From: Vreelandella malpeensis
Lineage (GTDB): Bacteria > Pseudomonadota > Gammaproteobacteria > Pseudomonadales > Halomonadaceae
DNA: 64,000 nt
Reading direction: 5' to 3'
NCBI RefSeq assembly: GCF_020622355.1
Contig: NZ_WHVL01000001.1
Span: 992,001-1,056,000 of the forward strand
This document shows, piece after piece, positions 35,186 to 50,980 of this stretch (positions within the stretch are counted from its first letter, which is position 1; each line of letters begins with the position of its first letter). The translations under genes were made by a program, and so were the position numbers. The notes under the pieces were generated by a model that made no database searches, was not told the origin of the DNA, and saw nothing but the letters and a program-made list of their open reading frames with translations.

Positions 35186-35824
35186 TCAGCCAGCTTTCAC
35201 GGCGCTGCGAACGATGACGTCGCTACCGGTTGCACCCGGAACAGCACCTTTGATCAGCAGCAGGTTACGCTCGGCATCGACACGGACGATCTCGAGGCTC
35301 TGAACGGTGCAGCGGACGTTGCCCATCTGACCGGCCATTTTCTTGCCTTTGAATACGCGACCCGGGGTCTGACACATGCCGATAGAACCCGGCGCACGAT
35401 GCGACAGGGAGTTACCATGGCTGTTATCTTGGGTACGGAAGTTCCAGCGCTTAACTGCGCCCTGGAAGCCTTTACCCTTGGAGGTACCGGTCACGTCGAT
35501 CATCTGACCAGCTTCGAAGAGGGATACGGTGAGTTCGCCACCCACTTCCGGAGCTTCCTCGCCTTCTGCAAGACGGAATTCCATCAGTGAACGACCGGCC
35601 TCGACACCCGCCTTGGCAAACTGACCCGCTTGCGCTTTGGTGAGGTGCTTGGCCTTGCGAGAGCCAGTGGTGACCTGAACCGCCGCGTAGCCGTCGGACT
35701 CGACGGTTTTTACGCGCGTTACACGGTTAGGATCCACTTCAATAACGGTCACGGGCACGGATGCGCCATCTTCGGTAAAGACACGGGTCATCCCGGCCTT
35801 TTTACCGACTAAACCGATAGTCAT
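35186..35824 (-). CDS. rplC: 50S ribosomal protein L3
   Basis: 212 residues: [59 protein letters not shown], which includes the Gln methylated by PrmB in E. coli (RTQDNSHGN). Initiator of 50S assembly. Preceded by an unusually long 150-base gap after rpsJ. Confidence 0.98.
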   Translation of the reverse strand: MTIGLVGKKAGMTRVFTEDGASVPVTVIEVDPNRVTRVKTVESDGYAAVQVTTGSRKAKHLTKAQAGQFAKAGVEAGRSLMEFRLAEGEEAPEVGGELTVSLFEAGQMIDVTGTSKGKGFQGAVKRWNFRTQDNSHGNSLSHRAPGSIGMCQTPGRVFKGKKMAGQMGNVRCTVQSLEIVRVDAERNLLLIKGAVPGATGSDVIVRSAVKAG

Positions 35825-35974
35825 ACTCAGTCTCCTATAGTGTACGGGGCTATCACCCGCTATGGCTGCCCTTTCCAGAGCATTCCACTAGCACATTGTG
35901 TGGCGTCTCACGACGCGGCGGCTGCTGTTCACATGCAAAAGTGATGAACGCTGGGCCGCAAGTGTCTAGTGTGG
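35825..35974 (-). other. Long structured rpsJ-rplC intergenic segment
   Basis: 150 bases separate rpsJ from rplC. Short inverted repeats are visible on the transcript: GCGTC-GTGA-GACGC, GGG-TGATA-GCCC close to the ribosome binding site AGGAG of rplC, and a weaker GTTCA/TGAAC arm. No gene and no T-tract. It could be a leader-type control element inside the S10 operon. Confidence 0.5.
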
Positions 35975-36286
35975 TTAGTCGAGCTTGATTTGCACGTCGA
36001 CGCCGGCGGCGAGATCGAGCTTCATCAGTGCATCGACCGTTTTCTCGGTCGGCTCGACGATGTCGAGCACGCGCTTGTGCGTACGAATCTCATACTGATC
36101 GCGCGCGTCCTTGTTGACGTGCGGAGAAATCAGAATGGTGTAGCGCTCGCGGTTGGTCGGCAGCGGAATCGGCCCACGAACCTGAGCACCAGTACGCTTA
36201 GCGGTTTCAACGATTTCCGCTGTGGACTGATCGATCAGGCGATGGTCGAACGCTTTCAACCGAATGCGAATCTTCTGGTTCTGCAT
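35975..36286 (-). CDS. rpsJ: 30S ribosomal protein S10 (NusE)
   Basis: 103 residues, [52 protein letters not shown]. Head protein of the small subunit and NusB/NusG partner in antitermination. First gene of the S10 operon, directly downstream of a consensus promoter with a leader of only about 58 bases. Confidence 0.98.
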   Translation of the reverse strand: MQNQKIRIRLKAFDHRLIDQSTAEIVETAKRTGAQVRGPIPLPTNRERYTILISPHVNKDARDQYEIRTHKRVLDIVEPTEKTVDALMKLDLAAGVDVQIKLD

Positions 36287-36350
36287 TTGCCCTAAACTCC
36301 AATGGATGTCGACGGCGCGAGCCGTCTACCCACGCATTCAAAGGATGCGC

Positions 36351-36379
36351 ATTATAGGCACGCCAATAGCGCGTGTCAA
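36351..36379 (-). promoter_or_regulatory. Consensus sigma-70 promoter of the S10 operon
   Basis: Minus strand TTGACA (36379-36374), exactly 17 bases, TATAAT (36356-36351): both hexamers perfect. It lies between the tuf terminator and rpsJ; the start is expected near 36344. A GACGGC-TCGC-GCCGTC hairpin (36326-36311) lies in the short leader. Confidence 0.92.
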
Positions 36380-36400
36380 ACAATTGCTATTGGTGCGCAG

Positions 36401-36428
36401 AAAAGGGGGCTCTTGCGAGCCCCCCTTT
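36401..36428 (-). terminator. Terminator of the str operon after tuf
   Basis: GAGCCCCC/GGGGGCTC stem with a 4-base loop (36405-36424), followed on the minus strand by TTTT. It separates tuf from the S10 promoter. Confidence 0.85.
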
Positions 36429-36447
36429 CATCGATCAAGTAATTCGA

Positions 36448-37641
36448 TTACTCGACGATCTTGGCTACGACGCCAGCACCAACGGTACGGCCGCCTTCGC
36501 GAATCGCGAAGCGCAGACCGTCGTCCATGGCGATCGGGGCGATCAGGGTGACAACCATCTTGATGTTGTCGCCCGGCATAACCATTTCAACGCCTTCCGG
36601 CAGTTCACAGGTACCGGTCACGTCGGTGGTACGGAAGTAGAACTGCGGACGGTAGCCCTTGAAGAACGGAGTGTGACGACCGCCTTCTTCTTTGGACAGT
36701 ACGTAGACTTCGGCTTCGAAGGTGGTGTGCGGCTTGATGGTGCCCGGCTTGGCCAGAACCTGGCCACGCTCGACGTCATCACGCTTGGTACCACGCAGCA
36801 GCGCGCCGACGTTCTCGCCTGCACGACCTTCGTCGAGCAGTTTACGGAACATTTCGACACCGGTGACGATGGTCTTGGTGGTGTCGCGGATGCCCACGAT
36901 TTCGACTTCTTCACCAGACTTGACGATACCGCGCTCTACACGACCGGTAACAACGGTACCACGGCCGGAGATGGAGAATACGTCTTCGATCGGCATCAGG
37001 AACGGCTGGTCGATAGCGCGCTCCGGCTCCGGGATGTACTCGTCCAGCGCCTTGATCAGGTTGGCAACGGCGGTGGTGCCCATGCCGTTCTCGTCTTCGC
37101 CGTTCAGCGCCATCAGGGCAGAACCGGTGATGATCGGAGTGTCGTCACCCGGGAAGTCGTACTCGGACAGAAGCTCACGAACTTCCATCTCGACCAGCTC
37201 GAGCAGCTCTTCGTCGTCGACCATGTCGGCCTTGTTCAGGAACACGACGATGAACGGAACGCCAACCTGGCGAGACAGCAGGATGTGCTCGCGAGTCTGC
37301 GGCATGGGGCCGTCAGCGGCAGAACATACCAGGATCGCGCCGTCCATCTGGGCAGCACCGGTGATCATGTTCTTGACGTAGTCAGCGTGTCCCGGGCAGT
37401 CGACGTGCGCGTAGTGACGCTCTTCGGACTGGTACTCGACGTGGGACGTCGCGATGGTGATACCACGCTCGCGCTCTTCCGGAGCGTTGTCGATGGTATC
37501 GAATTCACGCCAGTCGCCGCCGAAAACTTCAGCAGACACGCGGGTCAGGGCCGCAGTCAGAGTCGTTTTACCGTGGTCGACGTGACCGATGGTGCCGACG
37601 TTGACGTGCGGTTTGGAACGTTCGAATTTTTCCTTAGCCAC
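36448..37641 (-). CDS. tuf: Elongation factor Tu
   Basis: 397-residue GTPase that delivers aminoacyl-tRNA. G motifs: [22 protein letters not shown] and the EF-Tu-specific effector region [12 protein letters not shown]; domain 2 begins near [22 protein letters not shown], domain 3 ends [14 protein letters not shown]. Fourth gene of the rpsL-rpsG-fusA-tuf unit. It is the only tuf in the window; the place by tRNA-Trp where many relatives keep a second copy is empty. Confidence 0.98.
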   Translation of the reverse strand: MAKEKFERSKPHVNVGTIGHVDHGKTTLTAALTRVSAEVFGGDWREFDTIDNAPEERERGITIATSHVEYQSEERHYAHVDCPGHADYVKNMITGAAQMDGAILVCSAADGPMPQTREHILLSRQVGVPFIVVFLNKADMVDDEELLELVEMEVRELLSEYDFPGDDTPIITGSALMALNGEDENGMGTTAVANLIKALDEYIPEPERAIDQPFLMPIEDVFSISGRGTVVTGRVERGIVKSGEEVEIVGIRDTTKTIVTGVEMFRKLLDEGRAGENVGALLRGTKRDDVERGQVLAKPGTIKPHTTFEAEVYVLSKEEGGRHTPFFKGYRPQFYFRTTDVTGTCELPEGVEMVMPGDNIKMVVTLIAPIAMDDGLRFAIREGGRTVGAGVVAKIVE

Positions 37642-37670
37642 TGCTATAACCTCTTTACGTTAGCTAACGG

Positions 37671-39794
37671 TTAACCGTTTTGGTTGATGACGGCTTCAAC
37701 GACGCTGTTGGGCGCCTCATCGTACTTCGCGAACTCCATGGAGTAGCTCGCACGGCCCTGGGTCTGAGAGCGCAGATCGGTTGCGTAACCGAACATCTCA
37801 CCCAGCGGCACCGTTGCACGGATGACTTTACCAGCAGAGGAGTCATCCATGCCCTGCACCAAGCCGCGACGACGGTTCAGGTCGCCCATGACGTCACCCA
37901 TGAATTCCTCGGGAGTCACGACCTCGACCTTCATCACCGGCTCCAGCAGCACGGCCTTGGCCTTCCGGGCACCTTCCTTCACTGCCATGGAAGAAGCGAT
38001 CTTGAACGCGGTCTCGTTGGAGTCCACGTCGTGGTAGGAGCCATCGTACAGCGTCACTTTGACGTCGATCATCGGGAAACCCGCGATGACACCGTTTTTC
38101 AGCTGCTCGAAAGCACCCTTCTCGACCGCCGGCACGTATTCCTTCGGAACCACGCCGCCCACGATTTCGGAGTTGAACTTGAAGAAGATCTCTTCTTCGC
38201 CTTCACCCTTCTCTTCGGCGGTCAACGGCTCGATACGCAGCCATACGTGACCGAACTGACCACGACCACCGGACTGGCGTACGAACTTGCCTTCCTGCTC
38301 GACGCTGCCGCGAATGGTTTCGCGGTAGGCGACCTGGGGCTTGCCGATGTTGGCCTCGACCTTGAACTCGCGACGCATGCGGTCGACGATGATGTCCAGG
38401 TGAAGCTCGCCCATGCCGGAGATGATGGTCTGGCCGGTCTCTTCGTCGGTCTTGACCTGGAAGGAGGGGTCTTCCTGGGCCAGCTTGCCCAGAGCAACGC
38501 CCATCTTCTCCTGGTCGGCCTTGGATTTCGGCTCGACGGCAACGGAGATGACCGGATCCGGGAATTCCATGCGCTCGAGAACGATCTTGTTGTCGATGTC
38601 GCACAGGGTATCACCGGTGGTGACGTCCTTCAGGCCGATACAGGCGGCGATGTCGCCGGCCAGAACTTCCTTGATCTCTTCGCGGGAGTTGGCGTGCATC
38701 TGAACGATACGGCCAACGCGCTCTTTCTTCTGCTTGACGGAGTTGTACACGCCGTCGCCAGATTTCAGAACGCCCGAGTAGACGCGGATGAACGTCAGGG
38801 TGCCGACGAAGGGGTCGGTCGCGATCTTGAACGCAAGCGCGGCGAAGGGAGCACTGTCGTCCGCTTCACGGGTCGCGATGGTGCCGTCCCGGTCGTCCAG
38901 CTCACCTTCGATCGCCTTGACTTCGGTCGGAGACGGCATGTACTCGATGACACCGTCCAGAACCGCCTGTACGCCCTTGTTCTTGAACGCGGAACCACAG
39001 GTGACCAGCACGACGTCGTTGGCGAGTGTACGCGCACGCAGACCGGCCTTGATCTCTTCGATAGACAGATCGCCCTCTTCGAGGTACTTGTCCATCAGCT
39101 CTTCAGAGGCTTCAGCCGCGCACTCGACCATCTCTTCGCGGTACTTCTCGGCCGTCTCCTGCAGCTCGGCCGGAATGTCGACGAGCTCGAAGTTCATGCC
39201 CAGGCTCTCTTCGTCCCACAAGATCGCTTTCATCTCGATCAGGTCGATGACGCCCTTGAAGTCCTCTTCCGTACCCCAGTTGATCTGGATCGGCACGGCG
39301 TTGGCGCCCAGGCGATCCTTCAGCTGGTCGACGACCATGAAGAAGTCGGCACCGGTACGGTCCATCTTGTTGACGAAGACCATGCGCGGCACTTCGTACT
39401 TGTTGGCCTGACGCCATACGGTCTCGGTCTGCGGCTGAACGCCGGAGGAGCCGCACAGCACGACGACCGCGCCGTCGAGTACGCGCAGCGAGCGCTCGAC
39501 TTCGATGGTGAAGTCGACGTGCCCGGGGGTGTCGATGATGTTGATGCGGTGCTCGTCGAACTGCTTGGCCATGCCCTGCCAGAAACAGGTGGTCGCAGCG
39601 GACGTGATGGTGATACCACGCTCCTGCTCCTGCTCCATCCAGTCCATGGTCGCCGCGCCGTCGTGCACTTCGCCTACCTTGTGGGACAGGCCGGTGTAGA
39701 ACAGAACGCGTTCGGTCGTCGTGGTTTTACCCGCGTCGACGTGGGCGACGATACCGATGTTGCGATAACGCTTTAGTGGAGTCTTGCGTGCCAC
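37671..39794 (-). CDS. fusA: Elongation factor G
   Basis: 707-residue translocase GTPase: [15 protein letters not shown] (G1), DTPGHVDFT (G3), [10 protein letters not shown] (G4), then domains II-V, with domain IV around [15 protein letters not shown] and domain V with [10 protein letters not shown]. Acidic surface patches ([10 protein letters not shown]) fit salt adaptation. Str operon between rpsG and tuf. Confidence 0.98.
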   Translation of the reverse strand: MARKTPLKRYRNIGIVAHVDAGKTTTTERVLFYTGLSHKVGEVHDGAATMDWMEQEQERGITITSAATTCFWQGMAKQFDEHRINIIDTPGHVDFTIEVERSLRVLDGAVVVLCGSSGVQPQTETVWRQANKYEVPRMVFVNKMDRTGADFFMVVDQLKDRLGANAVPIQINWGTEEDFKGVIDLIEMKAILWDEESLGMNFELVDIPAELQETAEKYREEMVECAAEASEELMDKYLEEGDLSIEEIKAGLRARTLANDVVLVTCGSAFKNKGVQAVLDGVIEYMPSPTEVKAIEGELDDRDGTIATREADDSAPFAALAFKIATDPFVGTLTFIRVYSGVLKSGDGVYNSVKQKKERVGRIVQMHANSREEIKEVLAGDIAACIGLKDVTTGDTLCDIDNKIVLERMEFPDPVISVAVEPKSKADQEKMGVALGKLAQEDPSFQVKTDEETGQTIISGMGELHLDIIVDRMRREFKVEANIGKPQVAYRETIRGSVEQEGKFVRQSGGRGQFGHVWLRIEPLTAEEKGEGEEEIFFKFNSEIVGGVVPKEYVPAVEKGAFEQLKNGVIAGFPMIDVKVTLYDGSYHDVDSNETAFKIASSMAVKEGARKAKAVLLEPVMKVEVVTPEEFMGDVMGDLNRRRGLVQGMDDSSAGKVIRATVPLGEMFGYATDLRSQTQGRASYSMEFAKYDEAPNSVVEAVINQNG

Positions 39795-39945
39795 GGTGAA
39801 ACTCCCGTTAGTTGGCGATGCTTTCCATTCCCGCGACTTTCTTCATGCCGCCGCCGCCATCACGAAGATAGCGGCGGCGGGCTGCGTCAAGCGCCCTGGG
39901 CGCGCGCAGCGGGCTGAAGAAAGCCCACACTCAGCAGCGCCGAGT

Positions 39946-40416
39946 TTAGAAACGATAGTGAGAGAAGGCCTTGTTGGCTTCCGCCATACGGTGCACGTCT
40001 TCACGCTTCTTCACTGCAGAGCCTTTGCCTTCGGCGGCGTCCAGCATTTCGCCAGCCAGGCGTTGAACCATCGTTTTTTCACCGCGACGACGCGCAGCGT
40101 CCACCAGCCAGCGCATGGCGAGCGCCTGACGGCGAGACGGACGAACTTCAACCGGCACCTGATAGGTCGCACCACCGACGCGGCGCGACTTCACTTCGAC
40201 CATCGGCTGGATGGTTTCCAGCGCCTTGTCGAAGATTTCCAGCGGCTCTTCTTTACTACGCTCGGCAACCTTGTCCAACGCACCGTACACGATGCGCTCA
40301 GCTACGGACTTCTTGCCGCTGACCATCAGGTGGTTCATGAACTTCGCCAGGCGCTCACTTCCGAACTTCGGATCCGGCAGGATTTCGCGTTTGGCTACAA
40401 CTCTTCTTCTAGGCAT
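39946..40416 (-). CDS. rpsG: 30S ribosomal protein S7
   Basis: 156 residues: [47 protein letters not shown]...[25 protein letters not shown]. Organises the head and contacts the E-site tRNA; in E. coli it represses the str operon. A GC-rich 10-bp inverted repeat (39848-39857 with 39871-39880) lies in the following gap to fusA. Confidence 0.98.
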   Translation of the reverse strand: MPRRRVVAKREILPDPKFGSERLAKFMNHLMVSGKKSVAERIVYGALDKVAERSKEEPLEIFDKALETIQPMVEVKSRRVGGATYQVPVEVRPSRRQALAMRWLVDAARRRGEKTMVQRLAGEMLDAAEGKGSAVKKREDVHRMAEANKAFSHYRF

Positions 40417-40533
40417 GATAAGCCCTCGATTAAGGATCCTTCAGGTAAACCCGGGGCTTATCAGCGCCTTGCGGCGTTGCCCGACCTTACTCTTATCAGA
40501 CCAGCAAATTTCGTGTGAAAGAGAGCGGAAGTC

Positions 40534-40908
40534 TTAGGACTTCGGCTTCTTGGTACCGTACTTGGAACGACCCTGCTTACGGTTCTGGACACCGGAGGTG
40601 TCGAGCGCGCCGCGAACGGTGTGATAACGCACACCGGGCAAGTCCTTTACGCGACCGCCGCGGATCAGAACAACGGAGTGCTCCTGCAGGTTGTGACCTT
40701 CACCACCGATGTAGGAAGAGACTTCGAACCCGTTGGTCAGGCGCACACGGCAAACCTTACGCAGGGCCGAGTTCGGCTTCTTCGGGGTGGTGGTGTAGAC
40801 GCGGGTGCAAACGCCGCGTTTTTGCGGGCAAGCTTGCAGCGCGGGCACGTCACTCTTGGTGACGGGGCGCTTGCGCGGCTTGCGCACTAGCTGATTGATC
40901 GTTGCCAT
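40534..40908 (-). CDS. rpsL: 30S ribosomal protein S12
   Basis: 124 residues from ATG 40908 ([15 protein letters not shown]), the standard length. Decoding-centre protein. The streptomycin positions are wild type: Lys43 in [11 protein letters not shown] and Lys88 in [11 protein letters not shown], so ribosomal streptomycin resistance is not predicted. Confidence 0.98.
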   Translation of the reverse strand: MATINQLVRKPRKRPVTKSDVPALQACPQKRGVCTRVYTTTPKKPNSALRKVCRVRLTNGFEVSSYIGGEGHNLQEHSVVLIRGGRVKDLPGVRYHTVRGALDTSGVQNRKQGRSKYGTKKPKS

Positions 40909-40986
40909 GGTGTTTAGCTGACTCCAATGGTTGCCTTGGCCTTCTCGTGGTTGCGGGCGCACCCACCCCACTGTTAAAGGCTGCGC

Positions 40987-41016
40987 ATTCTAATGGCTGG
41001 TCCCGGGCGACGTCAA
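40987..41016 (-). promoter_or_regulatory. Promoter of the str operon
   Basis: Minus strand TTGACG (41016-41011), 18-base spacer, TAGAAT (40992-40987). The start is expected near 40980, about 70 bases before rpsL. Confidence 0.7.
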
Positions 41017-41044
41017 GTCTTGCCGGCGTTTTCGCCGGCAAGAC
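41017..41044 (-). terminator. Hairpin after rpoC, abutting the str promoter
   Basis: A perfect 12-bp stem GTCTTGCCGGCG/CGCCGGCAAGAC with a 4-base loop. No T-tract follows on the minus strand, and the -35 of the str promoter starts at the next base, so it may be a weak terminator or an RNA end-protecting structure. Confidence 0.5.
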
Positions 41045-41093
41045 CGTGCCCGAAGCCAGACGGTGGGGCGCCTGCCCCGCCCAGACCCGACGC

Positions 41094-45308
<4,215 letters not shown>

Positions 45309-45318
45309 TGGACGGCTC

Positions 45319-48300
45319 CTAGCTCTCTAACTCGATATCGATGCCCAGCGAGCGGATTTCCTTCACGAGCACGTTGAAGGATTCCGGCATGCCTGCCTGC
45401 ATGGTGTGGTCGCCATCCACGATGTTCTTGTACATCTTGGTGCGGCCTTCGACGTCGTCCGACTTGACGGTGAGCATCTCTTGTAGCGTGTACGCCGCGC
45501 CATAAGCCTCCAGCGCCCACACTTCCATTTCACCGAAGCGCTGACCACCGAACTGCGCCTTGCCGCCCAGCGGTTGCTGGGTGACCAGCGAGTACGAGCC
45601 GGTGGAACGTGCGTGCATCTTGTCATCGACCAGGTGGTTGAGCTTCAGCATGTACATGTAGCCCACGGTCACCGGACGATCGAAGGCGTCACCGGTACGG
45701 CCATCGTAGAGCTTCATCTGGCCGGACTCGGGGATGTCCGCAAGCTTCAACAGGTGCTTGATCTCGTGCTCCTTGGCACCGTCGAACACCGGCGTTGCCA
45801 TCGGCACACCACCCTTGAGGTTCTTCGCCAGCGCAATGACTTCCTCGTCACTGAGCGAGTCGATGTCCTCGAGGCGCGTGCCCGGGGTGTTGTACACCTG
45901 GCCCAGGAAGTCGCGAATCTCGGCCACCTGCTGATCGCGAGCATCGCGCAGCATGGCGTCGATCTTCACGCCCAGACCGCGAGCCGCCATGCCTAAGTGG
46001 GTTTCCAGGATCTGGCCCACGTTCATGCGCGACGGTACGCCCAGCGGGTTCAGCACCACGTCGACCGGTTCGCCCTTCTCGTCGAACGGCATGTCCTCGA
46101 TCGGCATGATCGCCGAGATGACACCCTTGTTACCGTGACGACCGGCCATCTTGTCACCCGGCTGGATGCGACGCTTGACCGCCATGTAGACCTTGACGAT
46201 CTTGAGCACGCCCGGTGCGAGGTCGTCGCCCTGGGTGAGCTTGCGCTTCTTGTCCTCGAAACGCTCGTCCATCTCCTTGCGACGGTTCTCGAGCTGTTCG
46301 TCGGCCTGGGCAAGCAGTTCGTTGAACGACTCGTCCTGCATGCGCAGCTTGAACCACTGCTGACGCGGCAGTTCCTCCAGGTAGGACTCGCTCAGCACGT
46401 CGCCCTTCTTGAGCTGCGGACCACCGTTGACGGCCTGACCGTCCAGGGTACGCTTGAGACGCTCGAAGGTCGCGTCTTCGGCGATGCGGTAGGTCTCCTG
46501 GAGATCCTTGCGCACTTCGTCGAGCTGCATCTGCTCGATGGAAAGCGCACGGGAGTCCTTCTCGACGCCGTCACGGGTGAAGACCTGAACGTCGATGACG
46601 GTGCCCTTCATGCCGGTCGGGGCACGCAGGGAGGTGTCCTTCACGTCACTGGCCTTCTCACCGAAGATCGCACGCAAGAGCTTCTCTTCCGGCGTCAGCT
46701 GGGTTTCGCCCTTCGGCGTGACCTTGCCGACCAGGATGTCGCCGGGGCCGACTTCGGCACCGATGTAGACGACACCCGCCTCGTCCAGCTTGCCCAGCGC
46801 CGACTCGCCGACGTTGGGGATGTCCGAGGTGATCTCTTCCGGGCCGAGCTTGGTGTCGCGAGACACGCAGGTCAGCTCCTGGATGTGGATCGTGGTGAAA
46901 CGGTCTTCCTGGACCACACGCTCGGAGAGCAGGATGGAGTCCTCGAAGTTGTAGCCGTTCCAGGGCATGAACGCGATGCGCATGTTCTGGCCGAGTGCCA
47001 GATCACCCATGTCGACGGACGGGCCGTCGGCGAGGATGTCGCCACGCGCGACGTTGTCGCCGGGGCGCACGATCGGGCGCTGGTTCATGCAGGTGTTCTG
47101 GTTCGAACGGGTGTACTTGGTCAGGTTGTAGATGTCGACCCCGGCTTCACCGCCGATGATCTCGTCTTCGTTGACCCGTACCACCACGCGCCGCGCGTCG
47201 ACGGAGTCGATCACGCCGCCGCGGCGCGCCACGGCGCACACGCCGGAGTCGCGCGCCACGAAGCGCTCCATGCCGGTACCCACGAGCGGCTTGTCAGCGC
47301 GCAGGGTCGGCACCGCCTGACGCTGCATGTTCGCCCCCATCAGGGCGCGGTTGGCGTCATCGTGCTCGAGGAACGGGATCAGCGCTGCGGCCACGGAGAC
47401 GACCTGGCGCGGAGACACGTCCATCAGCGTCACCTGCTCGGGGCGCATGAAGGTGGTCTCGCCACGGTGGCGTACCTGGACCAGGTCATCGGTAAGCTGG
47501 TTGGCTTCGTTGACCGCCGCCGAGGCCTGGGCGATGACGAAGTCGCCCTCCTCGATCGCCGAGAGATGGACGATGTCGTCGGTCACCTGGCCTGCGTTCA
47601 CCTTGCGGTACGGCGTCTCGAGGAAACCGTAGCTGTTGGTGTGGCTGTAGGTCGCTAGCGAGTTGATCAGACCGATGTTCGGACCTTCCGGCGTCTCGAT
47701 CGGGCACAGGCGGCCGTAGTGCGTGGCGTGAACGTCGCGCACCTCGAAGCCGGCGCGTTCGCGGGTCAGACCACCCGGGCCGAGCGCGGAGACACGACGC
47801 TTGTGCGTGACTTCCGACAGCGGGTTGTTCTGGTCCATGAACTGGGAGAGCTGGCTCGAGCCGAAGAACTCCTTCACCGCCGCCGCGACCGGCTTGGCAT
47901 TGATCAGATCCTGCGGCATCAGGCCTTCGCTCTCGGCCATGGAGAGACGCTCTTTCACCGCGCGCTCGACGCGCACGAGACCCACGCGGAACTGGTTTTC
48001 CGCCATCTCGCCGACGCAGCGGATGCGGCGGTTGCCCAGGTGGTCGATGTCGTCGACGTCGCCGAAGCCGTTACGGATGTTGATCAGCTCGCGCAGTACA
48101 TCGAGGATGTCCTTGCGGTCGAGTACGCCGGAGCCGGTGTCGGATTCACGACGCAGGCGGCGGTTGAACTTCATCCGACCGACACCGGAGAGATCGTAGC
48201 GATCCTCGGTGAAGAACAGGTTGTGGAACAGCGTCTCGGCGGCTTCCTTGGTGGGCGGCTCGCCGGGGCGCATCATGCGGTAGATCTCGACGAGCGCCTC

Positions 48301-49395
48301 GAGCTGCGACCCGGTGGTGTCGAGCCTCAAGGTGTCGGAGATGAACGAACCGCAGTCGAGATCGTTGGTATAGAGCGTCTCGATGCGCGTGATGCCGCCT
48401 TCGGCCATGCGCTCGAGCACTTCCGGAGTGATCTCGGTGTTGCAGGCAACGATCAGTTCGCCGGTCTTGGCGTCGATCTGATCCTTGGCCAGGGTCTTAC
48501 CAAACAGATACTCCATCGGCACTTCCAGACGCTCAAGGCCGGCTTTCTCGAGCTGACGGATGTGCTTCTGGGTGATCCGGCGGCCTTCCTCGACGATGAT
48601 CTCGCCGCTGCCATCCTTGATGTCGAAGGTGGCGGTGTCACCGCGCAGGCGCGACGGCACGAGCTCCACGGAGAAGCCGGACTTCTCGATGTGGAAGACG
48701 CTGGTGTCGAAGAACTCATCGAGGATCTCCTCGGCGCTCATGCCGAGCGCGCGCATCAGCACGGACGCCGGAAGCTTCCGGCGACGGTCGATACGCACGA
48801 ACACGTTGTCCTTCGGGTCGAACTCGAAATCGAGCCAGGAGCCACGGTAAGGAATCACGCGAGCAGAGTACAAGAGCTTGCCCGAGGAGTGGCTCTTGCC
48901 CTTGTCATGATCGAAGAACACACCGGGTGAGCGGTGGAGCTGGGAGACGATTACCCGCTCGGTACCGTTGATCACGAAGGTACCGTTCTCGGTCATCAGG
49001 GGGATTTCCCCCATGTAGACTTCCTGCTCCTTGATATCCTTGATGGCCTTGTTCGACGAGTCGCGATCGTAGATGATCAAGCGAACCTTCACGCGCAGCG
49101 GCGCCGAGTAGGTCACGCCACGCAGCTGGCACTCCTTCACGTCGAACGCCGGCGTGCCGAAGCGGTAGCTCACGTACTCGAGGGCGGCGTTGCCGGAAAA
49201 GCTCTCGATCGGGAACACCGACTTGAAAGCCGCGTGCAGGCCGACTTCGTGACGCTCGTCGGGCGAACGGTCCTGCTGGAGAAAGTCGTAGTAGGAATCA
49301 AGCTGGATAGCCAGCAGGTAAGGCACATCCATTACTTGGGGCAGTTTGCCGAAATCCTTGCGGATGCGTTTTTTCTCAGTATATGAGTAAGCCAT
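45319..49395 (-). CDS. rpoB: RNA polymerase beta subunit
   Basis: 1358 residues. The rifampicin region [21 protein letters not shown] and [21 protein letters not shown] is wild type, so rifampicin sensitivity is expected at this target. C-terminal part with [12 protein letters not shown] and [24 protein letters not shown]. Follows rplL after a 327-base attenuator region. Confidence 0.98.
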   Translation of the reverse strand: MAYSYTEKKRIRKDFGKLPQVMDVPYLLAIQLDSYYDFLQQDRSPDERHEVGLHAAFKSVFPIESFSGNAALEYVSYRFGTPAFDVKECQLRGVTYSAPLRVKVRLIIYDRDSSNKAIKDIKEQEVYMGEIPLMTENGTFVINGTERVIVSQLHRSPGVFFDHDKGKSHSSGKLLYSARVIPYRGSWLDFEFDPKDNVFVRIDRRRKLPASVLMRALGMSAEEILDEFFDTSVFHIEKSGFSVELVPSRLRGDTATFDIKDGSGEIIVEEGRRITQKHIRQLEKAGLERLEVPMEYLFGKTLAKDQIDAKTGELIVACNTEITPEVLERMAEGGITRIETLYTNDLDCGSFISDTLRLDTTGSQLEALVEIYRMMRPGEPPTKEAAETLFHNLFFTEDRYDLSGVGRMKFNRRLRRESDTGSGVLDRKDILDVLRELINIRNGFGDVDDIDHLGNRRIRCVGEMAENQFRVGLVRVERAVKERLSMAESEGLMPQDLINAKPVAAAVKEFFGSSQLSQFMDQNNPLSEVTHKRRVSALGPGGLTRERAGFEVRDVHATHYGRLCPIETPEGPNIGLINSLATYSHTNSYGFLETPYRKVNAGQVTDDIVHLSAIEEGDFVIAQASAAVNEANQLTDDLVQVRHRGETTFMRPEQVTLMDVSPRQVVSVAAALIPFLEHDDANRALMGANMQRQAVPTLRADKPLVGTGMERFVARDSGVCAVARRGGVIDSVDARRVVVRVNEDEIIGGEAGVDIYNLTKYTRSNQNTCMNQRPIVRPGDNVARGDILADGPSVDMGDLALGQNMRIAFMPWNGYNFEDSILLSERVVQEDRFTTIHIQELTCVSRDTKLGPEEITSDIPNVGESALGKLDEAGVVYIGAEVGPGDILVGKVTPKGETQLTPEEKLLRAIFGEKASDVKDTSLRAPTGMKGTVIDVQVFTRDGVEKDSRALSIEQMQLDEVRKDLQETYRIAEDATFERLKRTLDGQAVNGGPQLKKGDVLSESYLEELPRQQWFKLRMQDESFNELLAQADEQLENRRKEMDERFEDKKRKLTQGDDLAPGVLKIVKVYMAVKRRIQPGDKMAGRHGNKGVISAIMPIEDMPFDEKGEPVDVVLNPLGVPSRMNVGQILETHLGMAARGLGVKIDAMLRDARDQQVAEIRDFLGQVYNTPGTRLEDIDSLSDEEVIALAKNLKGGVPMATPVFDGAKEHEIKHLLKLADIPESGQMKLYDGRTGDAFDRPVTVGYMYMLKLNHLVDDKMHARSTGSYSLVTQQPLGGKAQFGGQRFGEMEVWALEAYGAAYTLQEMLTVKSDDVEGRTKMYKNIVDGDHTMQAGMPESFNVLVKEIRSLGIDIELES

Positions 49396-49722
49396 CTGTA
49401 TTCCCCAGCTTGTTCACCATGGGTGGCCGATGCGTGGTCATCTGCCCCGCGGGCGTCTCAGACGCAGACAGCAAGCTCCAGAACTGGTAGCTCGCCGTCA
49501 AAAATCTCGATAGATAACAGTGCTATCGCTGTGCTATCAATGGTCGGTGACCACTGTGCGATACCAAACACCGGTCTTACTGTGTCGCTGCCTTGTGGGC
49601 AGCCTTTCTGCATAGCACGTCTCGCCTGGCGATACCAGCTACAACAGAAAAAGGCCGGCAGCGGGAAAGCCCGCCGCCAGCCGTGGAAGCTTACGCTGCG
49701 CGTAAAGCCACCGGCACAAGGA
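49396..49722 (-). promoter_or_regulatory. rplL-rpoB intergenic region with attenuator
   Basis: A 13-bp stem with G-U pairs (49653-49665 with 49670-49682) followed by TTTTT (49652-49648) lies about 40 bases after rplL and looks like an intrinsic terminator. As rpoB has no obvious consensus promoter behind it, partial termination, as known at the E. coli rplL-rpoB attenuator, is the likely role. Further on lie a TGGTC/GACCA hairpin and repeated GCTATC units near 49520-49560 that could form a processing stem. Confidence 0.65.
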
Positions 49723-50094
49723 TTACTTGAGCTCGACGGTTGCGCCTGCTTCTTCCAGCTTCTTCTTGGCCGCTTCGGCGTCGTCCTTGGACATCGCTTC
49801 TTTGATGGTGGCCGGTGCGCCGTCGACGGCACCCTTGGCTTCTTTCAGGCCAAGACCAGTGATCTCGCGAACGGCCTTGATGACGTTGACTTTCTTGTCA
49901 CCGGCAGAGGCCAGAACCAGGTCGAATTCGGTCTGCTCTTCAGCAGCGGCTTCGCCACCACCCGCCGGGCCAGCCATGACGGCTGCCGCTGCAGATACGC
50001 CGAACTTCTCTTCCATTGCTTCGATCAGCTCGACAACTTCCATTACGGACATGTCGGCTACAGCATTGATGATATCGTCTTTGGACAGTGCCAT
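49723..50094 (-). CDS. rplL: 50S ribosomal protein L7/L12
   Basis: 123 residues: N-terminal dimerisation part ([31 protein letters not shown]), Ala/Gly hinge, and the factor-binding C-terminal domain ([42 protein letters not shown]). Stalk protein recruiting translation GTPases. Confidence 0.98.
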   Translation of the reverse strand: MALSKDDIINAVADMSVMEVVELIEAMEEKFGVSAAAAVMAGPAGGGEAAAEEQTEFDLVLASAGDKKVNVIKAVREITGLGLKEAKGAVDGAPATIKEAMSKDDAEAAKKKLEEAGATVELK

Positions 50095-50178
50095 TGTTTC
50101 ATTCCTAACTTTGCGGGAGTCGTAACGACTCAGGATTCATTGCTCGGTTCGTTTGCCTAGGCGGCGTGCAAGAAGGCC

Positions 50179-50682
50179 TTAAGCGGCTTCTTCCTGCTTT
50201 TGGTCGCGCAGGGCGGCCAGGGTACGAACCAGCTTGCCAGCGGAGGCTTCTTTCATGACCGACATCAACTTGGCGATTGCCTCGTCGTAAGTCGGCAGAC
50301 TTGCCAGACGGTCGATGTCTGCAGCCGGAATCAGCTCGCCTTCGTAGGCCAGTGCCTTCACTTCGAAGTTCTGCTCGGTCTTGGCGAAATCCTTGAACAG
50401 ACGAGCGGCAGCGCCCGGATGCTCAGAAGAGAAAGCCAACAGAGTCGGACCAACGAAGCTCTCGTTCAGGCACTCCCATTGAGTGCCCTCGAGGGCGCGG
50501 CGTGCCAGGGTGTTGCGAACAACACGCAGCTGGACGCCATTCTCGCGCGCTTGCTTGCGCAGGTCGGTCATTTTACCGACCGTGACACCGCGAGAATCGG
50601 CAACTACGACGGAGAGTGCGCCCTTGGCCGCTTCACTCACCTCGGCAACAATCGCTTTCTTGCCTTCAAGTGCTAGTGGCAC
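50179..50682 (-). CDS. rplJ: 50S ribosomal protein L10
   Basis: 167 residues from GTG 50682 (AAGGAG 8 bases upstream), beginning [35 protein letters not shown]. The frame is open for 72 codons more, but that part is the structured leader. Anchors L7/L12 and, with it, represses the operon by binding the leader. Confidence 0.97.
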   Translation of the reverse strand: MPLALEGKKAIVAEVSEAAKGALSVVVADSRGVTVGKMTDLRKQARENGVQLRVVRNTLARRALEGTQWECLNESFVGPTLLAFSSEHPGAAARLFKDFAKTEQNFEVKALAYEGELIPAADIDRLASLPTYDEAIAKLMSVMKEASAGKLVRTLAALRDQKQEEAA

Positions 50683-50980
50683 AGTGATCACTCCTTCGTG
50701 CCGGACCCGAAGGGCCCGGTGGTTACCATCTCTTTCGAGGCTGACTGCTCCCCGAAAGCCTTGGGGATGGTGCTCACCAGACAAGCCCTGCTTGAAAAGC
50801 ATCAACCAACTGGCGGCCACACCATCTGCGCAGGCGCTTTCGCGATTAAGCCGCTTTCGTGACGAAGGCGGCACCTGCGGTCTTTGACGGCGCTCCACGC
50901 GTACGTGGAGGACCGCAAAGTTCTTGCTCTTGAATCTACCCTACTGCCTGTGGCGCCATGCGCCAACCGACGATTCCGAC
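50683..50980 (-). promoter_or_regulatory. L10 leader region upstream of rplJ
   Basis: About 300 bases with several hairpins: CCACG/CGTGG, a three-way element with GCAGGTGCCGC, GCGGCTTAA and GCGCCTGC, and CCGGGCCC-TTCG-GGTCCGG just before the rplJ ribosome binding site. Position and shape fit the L10(L12)4 autoregulatory leader known in Proteobacteria. Confidence 0.7.

Noticed and set aside
50683-50898. 72-residue N-terminal extension of L10
   Set aside because: The sequence forms the rplJ leader hairpins and the L10 family starts at GTG 50682.
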